From NCBI GenBank assembly GCA_964454305.1, contig CAYVXX010000007.1:1-52301 (forward strand): a stretch of DNA of 52,301 nucleotides, written 5' to 3'. This stretch comes from JAUSPI01 sp964454305 (GTDB lineage Bacteria > Desulfobacterota > Syntrophia > Syntrophales > JADFWA01). The position numbers were made by a program, and so were the translations under genes. Each line of letters begins with the position of its first letter. Position 1 is the stretch's first letter. This document shows positions 1 through 7,415 of the stretch, one piece after another. Below the pieces are notes generated by a model. That model did not search any database. It was not told the origin of the DNA and saw only the letters and a program-made list of their open reading frames with translations.

Positions 1-1
1 T

Positions 2-247
2 CTTCCGTCAATCACAACAACAGCCAACGGAGCCTCCGGTATTATAACGGACGGTGAGAACGGTTACGTTATCTCACATCCGCCCGGGTCACTGGACCTG
101 GCGAAAAAAATGCGGCTGCTTTTGGACCATGAAAAACGTCAGCAAATGTCCATGGAAGCGTTACGTACAGGCCGGAGCTACTCCGAAGAAAAGAATCATC
201 AGAAGATGATAGGAATACTTGACGAAGCGAGGAGCCGTAACCCATAA
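2..247 (+). CDS. Glycosyltransferase, C-terminal fragment (cut by window start)
   Basis: The frame is open from the first bases of the window and ends with TAA at 245-247, giving 81 residues. The peptide begins LPSITTTANGASGIITDGEN, followed by a helix-rich tail. This matches the last part of a GT-B fold family 4 glycosyltransferase, where a Gly/Ala-rich turn and the following acidic region bind the nucleotide sugar. The N-terminal acceptor domain lies outside the window, so the sugar and acceptor cannot be named. It is the only plus-strand gene at this end and converges on the minus-strand sugar cluster. It is most likely a glycosyltransferase of LPS core or O-antigen assembly. The family is fairly sure, the role is inference. 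Confidence 0.75.
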   Translation, partial: LPSITTTANGASGIITDGENGYVISHPPGSLDLAKKMRLLLDHEKRQQMSMEALRTGRSYSEEKNHQKMIGILDEARSRNP

Positions 248-366
248 CCTATTGTATTCACTGGATTCACGTTGTAGTTTATCCCTTACTTGGTACGAAG
301 CGGGCATGACATTCGTAAAAGAAGTGTGTTGTGTATTGAATCGCCGGTTTAATAACAAACTGTGAA

Positions 367-1125
367 TTATGAGTGTGTATCAAGCTTTTTAAAAAAAACC
401 TCTGCCTCGGCATAAGATTCCGGTGTTCCAATATCAATAAACGCATCCTCGCACCGAAAGCCATACAGGCCTTTGGCGATAAGGCTTGGAAAAATATCAA
501 GTTCCAGCGAAATAGGTTTTCCGTCAGGAATAGATTCAATGAGGCTTCGGTTGAATAGATAAACCCCTGCATTAATCCATCCCAAACCCAAGCGAGCACC
601 TTTCTCCTCAAAGCTTATTACACGGACATTCGTGTCAAACTCAACCTGACCGTATCGACGGGTATCCGACAGACGCGCAAGGAGAAGAGCGGCCAGAGGT
701 TTCTTTTCAAAATACCAGACAAGGAATTCTTGCAGTTTACTTTTCACATAAGAATCACCGTTAAAAACCAGAACTGATTTTGTGTGGATCATCGGCAGGG
801 CGAAGCGAAGCGCGCCACCAGTACCGAGGGGTTCAGGTTCCTGTGAATACTGTATGGCAAGGTTATTATAGTTATTCCCAAAGGTTTTTTTGACCTGCTT
901 TCCTTTGTATCCGGTACACAAAACCACATGACGGAAGCCGGTGGCAATGAGTTGGTCCAGGAGATAGGTGAGGAAAGGTCGCCCGGCAACCGGGGCGAGC
1001 ACTTTGGGATGGTCAGCCGCAATTGTGCGCAAACGAGAGCCCAAACCGCCGGCCAGAATCAAAGCAGTAACTGTCTTATCCGGATCAGGTGGAATAAAAT
1101 ATGACATGGGACCCCAGATTTTCAA
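367..1125 (-). CDS. hddC: D-glycero-alpha-D-manno-heptose 1-phosphate guanylyltransferase-like nucleotidyltransferase
   Basis: This is a sugar-1-phosphate nucleotidyltransferase of 252 residues. It has the signature LAGGLGSRLR at residues 24-33, HPKVLAPV with the conserved lysine near 41, EPEPLGTGGAL at 96-106 and the metal-binding NGDS at 122-125. In the GDP-heptose pathway the HddC type joins heptose-1-phosphate to GTP to give GDP-D-glycero-alpha-D-manno-heptose. The gene overlaps the HddA-like kinase by 41 bases, which supports that assignment over a mannose or glucose enzyme. A second ATG at 1107 would give a product six residues shorter and a smaller overlap. The nucleotidyltransferase fold is certain; the heptose specificity rests on the neighbour. 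Confidence 0.8.
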   Translation of the reverse strand: MKIWGPMSYFIPPDPDKTVTALILAGGLGSRLRTIAADHPKVLAPVAGRPFLTYLLDQLIATGFRHVVLCTGYKGKQVKKTFGNNYNNLAIQYSQEPEPLGTGGALRFALPMIHTKSVLVFNGDSYVKSKLQEFLVWYFEKKPLAALLLARLSDTRRYGQVEFDTNVRVISFEEKGARLGLGWINAGVYLFNRSLIESIPDGKPISLELDIFPSLIAKGLYGFRCEDAFIDIGTPESYAEAEVFFKKLDTHS

Positions 1126-2071
1126 AACGAATCGGAACCAACAGTAGGCCTTTTAACGCTTCTTTGACTTTCTGATGATTTTCCGGAGGAACAAAAAAGA
1201 GAATAAATCCACCGCCACCAGCACCACAGATTTTGCCTCCCAGCGCCCCGGCCCGAATCGCCGTATCATATATCCGGTCGATTTGACCGTTAGATATTGT
1301 GGACGATAAGCCTTTCTTAATATGCCAGGATTCATGCAATAACCTGCCAAAATCATTTAATCCTTCGATTCTGCCGTCAAGGATTTTGATGGCTTGGTCT
1401 ACCATCGCTTTCATGGCATGTAATTCTTTAAGTTTTTGGGGAGTTTGTTTAATCTGTTCTTCGGCAATATCAGAAGAGAATCTAGCAAAACCGGTGAAAT
1501 AGAACAAGATATGATCCTGCAAGTATTGCAGTTTTTTCTCCTCAATCGTAACTGGTTTAACTAAAATGCCTTCACTGCCACCAAACTCGATTCTGTTAAA
1601 TCCCCCAAACGCTGCTGCAACTTGATCCTGTGATCCGACAGACTCTCCAATCAGGTTCTGCTCCACATGAATGGCGTCAAAGGATAGCTTTCTTTTTGTA
1701 ATCATTCTCCCCTGAAGGGCATAGAGGGAGTTGAGCAAACCGACCGTAAAGGATGAGCTGGAACCAATGCCAGACATCGCCGGTATGTCGCCGGCATGAA
1801 CCAGTTCGATACCCCTGTCGAGGTTCATAAATCTCAGACATTCCCTTACAGATGGATGTTGGATTTCATCGATATTATGTGTCATCTCTCTCTTTGAATA
1901 CCGGACAAGATACTTGTGATCAAAAAAAGGCGGTAAATAGCGGCAGGTGATATAGCAATATTTATTGATAGTAGTGCTTAACACGCTGCCCCCGTGTTCG
2001 TTATAATATGCCGGATAATCGGTGCCACCACCGAAAAAAGATATCCTGAAGGGAGTTCGAGTTATAATCAT
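1085..2071 (-). CDS. hddA: D-glycero-alpha-D-manno-heptose 7-phosphate kinase-like GHMP kinase
   Basis: A GHMP-family kinase of 328 residues. The N-terminus starts RTPFRISFFGGGTDYP, typical of sugar kinases of the HddA/fucokinase branch. The ATP-binding loop PAMSGIGSSSS lies at 97-107, and the glycine-rich C-terminal motif ALGGKICGAGGGGF at about 277-290. HddA phosphorylates heptose-7-phosphate at C1 to give the 1,7-bisphosphate. GmhB then removes the 7-phosphate and HddC adds GMP. A gmhB gene is present at 22147-22713, but no sedoheptulose-7-phosphate isomerase (gmhA) lies in the window. The start overlaps the stop of the epimerase gene at 2068 by four bases, so the genes are probably translated in coupling. 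Confidence 0.82.
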   Translation of the reverse strand: MIITRTPFRISFFGGGTDYPAYYNEHGGSVLSTTINKYCYITCRYLPPFFDHKYLVRYSKREMTHNIDEIQHPSVRECLRFMNLDRGIELVHAGDIPAMSGIGSSSSFTVGLLNSLYALQGRMITKRKLSFDAIHVEQNLIGESVGSQDQVAAAFGGFNRIEFGGSEGILVKPVTIEEKKLQYLQDHILFYFTGFARFSSDIAEEQIKQTPQKLKELHAMKAMVDQAIKILDGRIEGLNDFGRLLHESWHIKKGLSSTISNGQIDRIYDTAIRAGALGGKICGAGGGGFILFFVPPENHQKVKEALKGLLLVPIRFENLGSHVIFYST

Positions 2072-3030
2072 AGTGTTGACCTATACCAGTCTATAGTTTC
2101 CTTTAACCCTTTTTCAATCGGAGTTTTCGTTTTAAAATCCAGTAGCTTTCTGGCTTTAGTGGGATCGATTAGCCGCTTGGGAATCATCGTTGGCTTGGTA
2201 GTATCAAAGACGACACGCGCATTTTTATAGCCATCAAGTCTGATTATGATATCCAGCAGATCTCGTAAGCAGTACTGGTTTCCACTGGCAATGTTAACCA
2301 CATCGAAACTGTTTATTTTTTCCGCGGCCAATAACAAGCCATCAATGATATCATCGATATAGATGAAATCTTTAATATCTTTGCCGTCACCCCAAACCTC
2401 AATGGGATTTATACGTTCAACGACTTTACGTATTAACGCAGGTAAAACATGAGATGTTTCCCATTCAAAATCGTCATAAGGACCATAGATGTTGGCAGGG
2501 CGGACAACTATTGTTTGCATGGGCTTATTGATCCGTGTGGAATACATCTCGCAAATAATTTCACTAAAACGCTTCATCCAGGCAACAATAAAGTACTTTT
2601 CGAAAAACTCATTGGTAACATCGTTCTCCTTCACCGGATAATCGGTAACTGGATATACCGTATTGCTACTAATAAAAAGCACCTTTTTCACATCGGCAGC
2701 ATACGCTGCTTCAAACATTAATGTATTCATTATGATATTTGGTGTGAGATGAACCAGGGGTGTTTTCTCCATAACCGCAGCTCCCGATGTGTTGGCAGCA
2801 CATAGAAAAACATAATCCATGTCCTGGCAGACCTTTTTGCAATCTTCAGGATCTTGCAGATTGCAAAACACATACTCCACTCGATCATCTTTTATTATAG
2901 CGTCTTTACTATGCAAAGTAGCTCTGATGTTAGCGCCTTCATCAAGCAGACGTAAAATAAGATTCGATCCTACAAATCCGGCACCTCCGGTGATTAAGAT
3001 ATTTTTGCTGCTAAACATTTCTCGTTTCAT
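2068..3030 (-). CDS. NAD-dependent epimerase/dehydratase (extended SDR, GDP-fucose-synthase-like)
   Basis: The ATG at 3030 is preferred because AAGGA lies five bases before it; a GTG seven codons upstream also exists. The 320-residue protein has the Rossmann motif GGAGFVG at 15-21 and the Ser pair SS at 121-122. The C-terminal substrate domain contains VRPANIYGP and the VWGDGxxIxDFIYIDD stretch usual in GDP-fucose synthase-like enzymes. The expected YxxxK is not there: the lysine is K153, and the position four residues before it is V149. In this cluster it probably epimerises or reduces a GDP-4-keto-(deoxy)heptose. It pairs with the related protein at 3610-4605. Family assignment is solid, exact reaction unknown. 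Confidence 0.8.
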   Translation of the reverse strand: MKREMFSSKNILITGGAGFVGSNLILRLLDEGANIRATLHSKDAIIKDDRVEYVFCNLQDPEDCKKVCQDMDYVFLCAANTSGAAVMEKTPLVHLTPNIIMNTLMFEAAYAADVKKVLFISSNTVYPVTDYPVKENDVTNEFFEKYFIVAWMKRFSEIICEMYSTRINKPMQTIVVRPANIYGPYDDFEWETSHVLPALIRKVVERINPIEVWGDGKDIKDFIYIDDIIDGLLLAAEKINSFDVVNIASGNQYCLRDLLDIIIRLDGYKNARVVFDTTKPTMIPKRLIDPTKARKLLDFKTKTPIEKGLKETIDWYRSTL

Positions 3031-3082
3031 ATTTTCCTTATTTTCTTCCACTTAAATACAAAGCCATCCGGCATGTGATAGT

Positions 3083-3598
3083 TTACTCTACAAATCCGCC
3101 AAGTTCATCGCGCATAGACAGGATAGGGTTTTTAACGGGCCACCAGATATTGAGTTTGGGGTCATTCCATTTTATTGTAAATTGCCTTGACGGATCATAG
3201 TATTGAGACTGCTTATAATGAAAAATTGATTTTTCGCTCAAGCATAGATGTCCGTTACCATATTTAGGCGGAACTAAGACTTGATGCTTGTTTGTCTCTG
3301 ACAAGACAAACGATTCCCATTTTCCAAAACTGCTCGATTGCTCGTCGTAATTAACCACCACCAAATAAAACTTTCCGTGCAAACAACTTATCAGTTTCCA
3401 GGTTGATGAATCACCATGGATTCCCTTAAGCACCCCTCTGGTGGCAATAGAGATGTCATCTTCGACAAAATCAATATCAATGCCTTTTAACCTGTATAAC
3501 TTCTCATTATACAGTTCTACATATTCCCCACGATGATCTTCAAAGCTGTTGAGCTTGATCAGAAAAACATCGTCCAACTTTGTCTTTTCAACAATCAT
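3083..3598 (-). CDS. dTDP-4-dehydrorhamnose 3,5-epimerase-like sugar epimerase
   Basis: A 171-residue cupin of the RmlC type. It keeps HRGEY at 22-26 and RGVLKGIHGD at 54-63, which holds the catalytic-base histidine at H61. Family members usually have RGLHxQ here. A Tyr/His-rich strand FHYKQSQYYDP at 126-136 supplies the expected aromatic acid residue. RmlC-type enzymes invert C3 and/or C5 of a 4-keto sugar nucleotide. Related proteins in the Campylobacter capsule heptose pathways act on GDP-6-deoxy-4-keto-heptose. Given hddA/hddC and the Gmd-like gene nearby, a GDP-heptose-derived substrate is more likely than dTDP-rhamnose; rmlA, rmlB and rmlD are all absent. Substrate is inference. Confidence 0.78.
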   Translation of the reverse strand: MIVEKTKLDDVFLIKLNSFEDHRGEYVELYNEKLYRLKGIDIDFVEDDISIATRGVLKGIHGDSSTWKLISCLHGKFYLVVVNYDEQSSSFGKWESFVLSETNKHQVLVPPKYGNGHLCLSEKSIFHYKQSQYYDPSRQFTIKWNDPKLNIWWPVKNPILSMRDELGGFVE

Positions 3599-3609
3599 TG
3601 CTAGTCCTA

Positions 3610-4605
3610 TTATTCATCTTCTTTAAAATAATTTTTCTTTTTCACATATTCATCCTGATTTTCTACAAACCACTCCCATGTCTCTTTAAGACCTTCCCGG
3701 AGAGAAGTCGCGGGGTTGTAGTCAATAATTTCTCTGGCCAGTGAAATGTCCATGACCCTTCTGGGAAAACCTGAAGGTTTGGTGGTATCAAAACGGTAAT
3801 TGAAATCAAGGAATTCGTGCAAGGTTTCCACAAGTTTCCCGATAGTGTAGCCTTTACCACTTCCCAGATTAATAAACGGATGATCTCCCGTGCCGTGATA
3901 CAGCGCAAGAATAATGCCTTCAGCAACATCACGGCTATACGCAAAATCTCTGATGGCTGAACCGTCGCCCCACACTACCACAGGGTCTTCCTTGTTGAAG
4001 ATTCGAGACATCAATGTGGGAATAACCATAGCATTCTTTGGATCGAAGTTATCTCCTGGTCCGTACACATTGCATGGCCTAACCACTGAGAAGTTGTCCA
4101 ATCCATATTGAATTTTGTAAGCTTGTATCTGCATCTCAGCCATTCGCTTGGCCCATCCCGGATACATGTCCATAGGCGGACCATCATTACCATCGTTTTC
4201 CTTAAATACTTCAGCGCTTGGATAGGCTCCAATAGAACTTGTATACACGATCTTCTGCACCTTATTCAAACGGGAAGCCTCAAGCACATTTGTGTTAAAC
4301 ATAAGAAGCGGTACAAAAAAGCTGGCCGGTTTCGATTTCGTTACTTCAATAGACCCTTTAATACCCGCAAGATGGAAAACAAAATCCGTATCTTTAGTTA
4401 GATCTTTGCAAAGATTGAAATCGGTCAGGTCACCCAGAACATGCTCTGCTCTGCTATCAACATTAACATGGTCGAGAGAGACGATTTTAACATAAGCACC
4501 TGCAGCACAAAGCAACTTGACCACCTCACGTCCGATAAGACCCGTTCCGCCGGTGACAAGAGCACTTTTTCCCGAAAAACTCCTTAATACATTATCCTTT
4601 ATCAT
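3610..4605 (-). CDS. NAD-dependent epimerase/dehydratase (extended SDR) with shifted catalytic Tyr
   Basis: The ATG at 4605 is chosen because AGGGG lies ten bases upstream; a longer reading starting at 4656 would overlap the next gene needlessly. The product has 331 residues with GGTGLIG at 19-25, TSS at 122-124, VRPCNVYGP in the substrate domain and the WGDGSAIRDFAYSRD stretch near the end. Instead of YxxxK it has Y148-PGWA-K153, so the tyrosine is one residue too far from the lysine. This YPGWAKR form recurs in my recollection of a subgroup of SDR epimerases, so it may be a lineage feature and not damage. The role is probably a late epimerase or reductase of the sugar made here. Confidence 0.8.
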   Translation of the reverse strand: MIKDNVLRSFSGKSALVTGGTGLIGREVVKLLCAAGAYVKIVSLDHVNVDSRAEHVLGDLTDFNLCKDLTKDTDFVFHLAGIKGSIEVTKSKPASFFVPLLMFNTNVLEASRLNKVQKIVYTSSIGAYPSAEVFKENDGNDGPPMDMYPGWAKRMAEMQIQAYKIQYGLDNFSVVRPCNVYGPGDNFDPKNAMVIPTLMSRIFNKEDPVVVWGDGSAIRDFAYSRDVAEGIILALYHGTGDHPFINLGSGKGYTIGKLVETLHEFLDFNYRFDTTKPSGFPRRVMDISLAREIIDYNPATSLREGLKETWEWFVENQDEYVKKKNYFKEDE

Positions 4606-4630
4606 ATAAATCAGCACCCCTATTATGTTA

Positions 4631-5413
4631 CTAAAACGACCGGCTCTGTCCTCCATCAGCAGCGATTGACACTCCGTTTATCAATGACGCACGCTCGGAG
4701 CATAAAAAGACCACGACATTTGCCACCTCTTCAGGAGTCCCGAGTCGACCGAGTGTAAACTGCTCGCCGAGCATTTTGTCAAAAGCCTCCGAGTCTTTAT
4801 TTCGCTCTGCTTCCCATCCGGTCTTCGGAATCATGATGGCACCCGGCGCAACGCTGTTAAAGGTAATGCCCGAGCGCACAAGATCTTTATTCAACCCCAG
4901 GCATTTCATAAGACTTGTTTGAGCGGCTTTTGCCATATTAAACCACGGCCTTCCGCCACCTTCTCTGCCATAGATGGACGTTATCGTGACAATACGTCCC
5001 CATCGTTGTTTTTTCATCCACGGAATTATCGCTTTTGTGAATTTAACGGCAACCATGGCGTTTTTATTGAAGACTTCCATCCACACGTCGTCGGCAGTTT
5101 CCTCGACCACCTCTTTGCCCCAGCGGCCACCTCCACCTACATTGTTAACTAAAATATGAATAGTTCCCCACTCCTGTCGAACAGTATCAATAACTTTCTG
5201 AACTTCAGCGGTCTCTGTAACATCGGCGGCAACGCCCAGTACAGCAACGCCCTTGGCTTTGATTTCTCTGACGGTTGAGTTGATATCGGGTTGAGAGCGG
5301 GCACATATGGCAACATTACACCCTTCCCCAGCTAACAAAAGGGCTATGCTTTTACCAATACCGCGACTGCCGCCGGTAACGAGTGCGTATTTACCGGAGA
5401 TTCCAAGATTCAT
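4631..5413 (-). CDS. Short-chain dehydrogenase/reductase with Phe at the catalytic Tyr position
   Basis: A classical SDR of 260 residues, FabG-like in length. It has TGGSRGIG at 13-20 for NAD(P) binding, NNVGG at 90-94, the catalytic serine S146 in TSIYG, and the C-terminal sequence INGVSIAADGGQS. The active-site motif reads F158-NMA-K162: the tyrosine that normally donates the proton is phenylalanine, coded TTT. Serine, lysine and cofactor loop remain. It is therefore either a reductase with altered chemistry or a non-redox or structural member of the pathway. It starts four bases inside the preceding gene's end (5410-5413), so it belongs to the same operon as the methyltransferase and E1 genes. 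Confidence 0.85.
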   Translation of the reverse strand: MNLGISGKYALVTGGSRGIGKSIALLLAGEGCNVAICARSQPDINSTVREIKAKGVAVLGVAADVTETAEVQKVIDTVRQEWGTIHILVNNVGGGGRWGKEVVEETADDVWMEVFNKNAMVAVKFTKAIIPWMKKQRWGRIVTITSIYGREGGGRPWFNMAKAAQTSLMKCLGLNKDLVRSGITFNSVAPGAIMIPKTGWEAERNKDSEAFDKMLGEQFTLGRLGTPEEVANVVVFLCSERASLINGVSIAADGGQSRSF

Positions 5414-6351
5414 TTCTGTTCCTCTAATAGTGGTTCCCAGATATAATATGTATATCCTTCCATGAACAGGCTCCCCAGATATAAGCGTTTTACTTTTACC
5501 AATCGTATAGATCCCCGTTGCTCAAGTTCCTGGAGATAGGGAAGTAAATTCTCCGTATATCCTCTTTTCCTGTGGAATTTTATTGCAAGATAGTCAAAAA
5601 GATCATCCTCGTCATAGAGTTCTGTGGTCGGTTCGATATGGATGCATAATCGCGGCTTATTGTGAAGTAAAAACTGTATAAATTTTTCGAATTTACCAGC
5701 CAGTTGCTCAATAGCCCCGAAGGTAAATACGGCACTGTTTTGAGATAGCTGCAACGATTCATCCGGTTCAATCATGTCAAACAGGCGACCCCGTATAGTG
5801 CCTGCGTCGTTCTCTCCAATTTTATTTATAAGCTCGACGGATGACTGAACGAAATCGAGACCGTGGAACTCCTTCTCCGGAAATAGGGACACCAATAATA
5901 CGAGGTTCATTCCCGTTCCACACCCAAACTCATAAATTGTGTCAAAGGGAGAAAGATATTTCCCGAAAAGCCATAAACGGAATACAGTCATGAAATCGTA
6001 TTCGAATCGTTGGTTGGCGGGCATGATATAATCACCTGCATACCGAATCGGCTGGTTTTCTCTGATAAACTTAGGAATTAGCGTGTCAAGGGCTCCACCA
6101 CTTTCGACAAAGGACTGAAGATTCTCAGCCCATCCATGCTCCCAAACATCTTTTCTCTCGGTAGCGCCGATAATTTGCGTGTCACCTTCTATTTTCTTCA
6201 AAACTTGGAGTATTACCTTATCGCGTTCTCTTTTATCGAACCTACGGTATCTGAAATCCTTTTCCCTGATCATCTTTAGACATTCGTCTGGAAAATCCTC
6301 GACTTTCGTTCCGAAAGATTGTGCAAAATCGTCAACGGTAACGTGCTGCAT
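5410..6351 (-). CDS. SAM-dependent methyltransferase-like protein
   Basis: The ATG at 6351 follows a strong AAGGAG five bases away and is preferred to the ATGs further upstream. The 313-residue product has a long N-terminal helical part of about 130 residues without a recognisable domain. Then comes the SAM-binding motif I sequence IYEFGCGTGMN and an acidic strand LDFVQSS for motif II. A conserved tyrosine- and tryptophan-rich tail (YTYYIWEPL) ends the protein. It lies between the E1 beta and SDR genes with end-to-end overlaps, so it likely methylates the sugar, or a pathway intermediate, made by these enzymes. The SAM fold is clear; substrate unknown. Confidence 0.7.
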   Translation of the reverse strand: MQHVTVDDFAQSFGTKVEDFPDECLKMIREKDFRYRRFDKRERDKVILQVLKKIEGDTQIIGATERKDVWEHGWAENLQSFVESGGALDTLIPKFIRENQPIRYAGDYIMPANQRFEYDFMTVFRLWLFGKYLSPFDTIYEFGCGTGMNLVLLVSLFPEKEFHGLDFVQSSVELINKIGENDAGTIRGRLFDMIEPDESLQLSQNSAVFTFGAIEQLAGKFEKFIQFLLHNKPRLCIHIEPTTELYDEDDLFDYLAIKFHRKRGYTENLLPYLQELEQRGSIRLVKVKRLYLGSLFMEGYTYYIWEPLLEEQK

Positions 6352-6374
6352 ATCCTCTCCTTCAATATTTAACA

Positions 6375-7415
6375 TCAAAACGGACCTTTGAATCTGTTTT
6401 CATGGCTGTAAAATTCCTCCCCGCTCAAATCCGTAGGTTCGAGACCCAACTTTTCCTCTATTGCCCTTATAATCGTAATAGCATTGGGATAAAAAGCGTT
6501 TTCAAGGTGCCGCACCGTAGGGCATGGGGTGAAGGCAAATCCTACCCTCTCGATGGGGGACTTCATTCGTCCAAAGCATTTATCATAAATTCTTGCCGCA
6601 GCCTCGGCACTGAATCCACACTCCACCCAGTCGTTATCAGCAATGATACAATGGCCTGTTTTGAGTACAGATTCGACAACAAGATCCTCCTCAAAGGGTG
6701 CAATAGTCCTTACGTCAACGATCTCAACATCGACGCCATTTCGAGCAAGGATTTCCGCCGCTTTCAGAGCTTCCACATTCATCCACGACGTACTAACAAT
6801 GGTAATATCTTTCCCTTCGCGGGTAATATTCGCCGGTCCAATAGGTACTGTGTACGGTTTCTCGGGAACCTCCCCCACCTGCCAATATAGCCATCGGTGT
6901 TCAACAAAAATGACCGGATTATCGTCTCGAATTGCTGAGATTAGCATTCCCTTAGCATCATACGGTGTGGTCGGTAGAACGACTTTCAGCCCGGGAATAT
7001 GGGCGAATATTGAATACATGCTTTTACTATGCTGATGCCCCTGCCCCCAGCCGCGTCCGATAATTACCCGTATAACCATGGGAACCTTCAATTTACCGCC
7101 GGAGAAATACCGGTAAGAAGAAACCATGTTTGCCAGCTGATTCATCGCTAGAAGTAAAAAGTCTGCTCGTATATGGACGTGTATGGGTCTTTTCCCGTTA
7201 ATTGCGGCACCAAGTCCGAAACCTGTCATGGCATCTTCTGAAAGAGGTGTGTCAAAACACCGTTCTTTGCCAAACCTCTCGACCAGATCATTTGTTGAGC
7301 CGAATATACGCTTATGATCTGGAACGCCCAACCCGTAAATGAAGACGCTGGGTTCTCTTTCCATTTCCTGAGCAATTGCCTCATTCAGCGCATCACAATA
7401 AGTAATACTTCTCAT
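6375..7415 (-). CDS. TPP-dependent dehydrogenase E1 beta-like subunit
   Basis: A 346-residue E1 beta/transketolase C-terminal family protein. It starts with the typical SITYCDALNEAI. The conserved glutamate that activates the TPP aminopyrimidine is E60 in LSEDAMTGFGLGAA. The central sequence contains RGWGQGHQHS, and a transketolase C-terminal domain begins near residue 200 (DITIVSTSW). It overlaps the E1 alpha gene by four bases, so the two should form an alpha2beta2 enzyme that decarboxylates a 2-oxo acid. No lipoyl E2 or E3 gene is nearby. Homologous E1 pairs in avilamycin biosynthesis attach a two-carbon unit to a sugar, which offers a precedent. The actual substrate here is inference. Confidence 0.88.
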   Translation of the reverse strand: MRSITYCDALNEAIAQEMEREPSVFIYGLGVPDHKRIFGSTNDLVERFGKERCFDTPLSEDAMTGFGLGAAINGKRPIHVHIRADFLLLAMNQLANMVSSYRYFSGGKLKVPMVIRVIIGRGWGQGHQHSKSMYSIFAHIPGLKVVLPTTPYDAKGMLISAIRDDNPVIFVEHRWLYWQVGEVPEKPYTVPIGPANITREGKDITIVSTSWMNVEALKAAEILARNGVDVEIVDVRTIAPFEEDLVVESVLKTGHCIIADNDWVECGFSAEAAARIYDKCFGRMKSPIERVGFAFTPCPTVRHLENAFYPNAITIIRAIEEKLGLEPTDLSGEEFYSHENRFKGPF

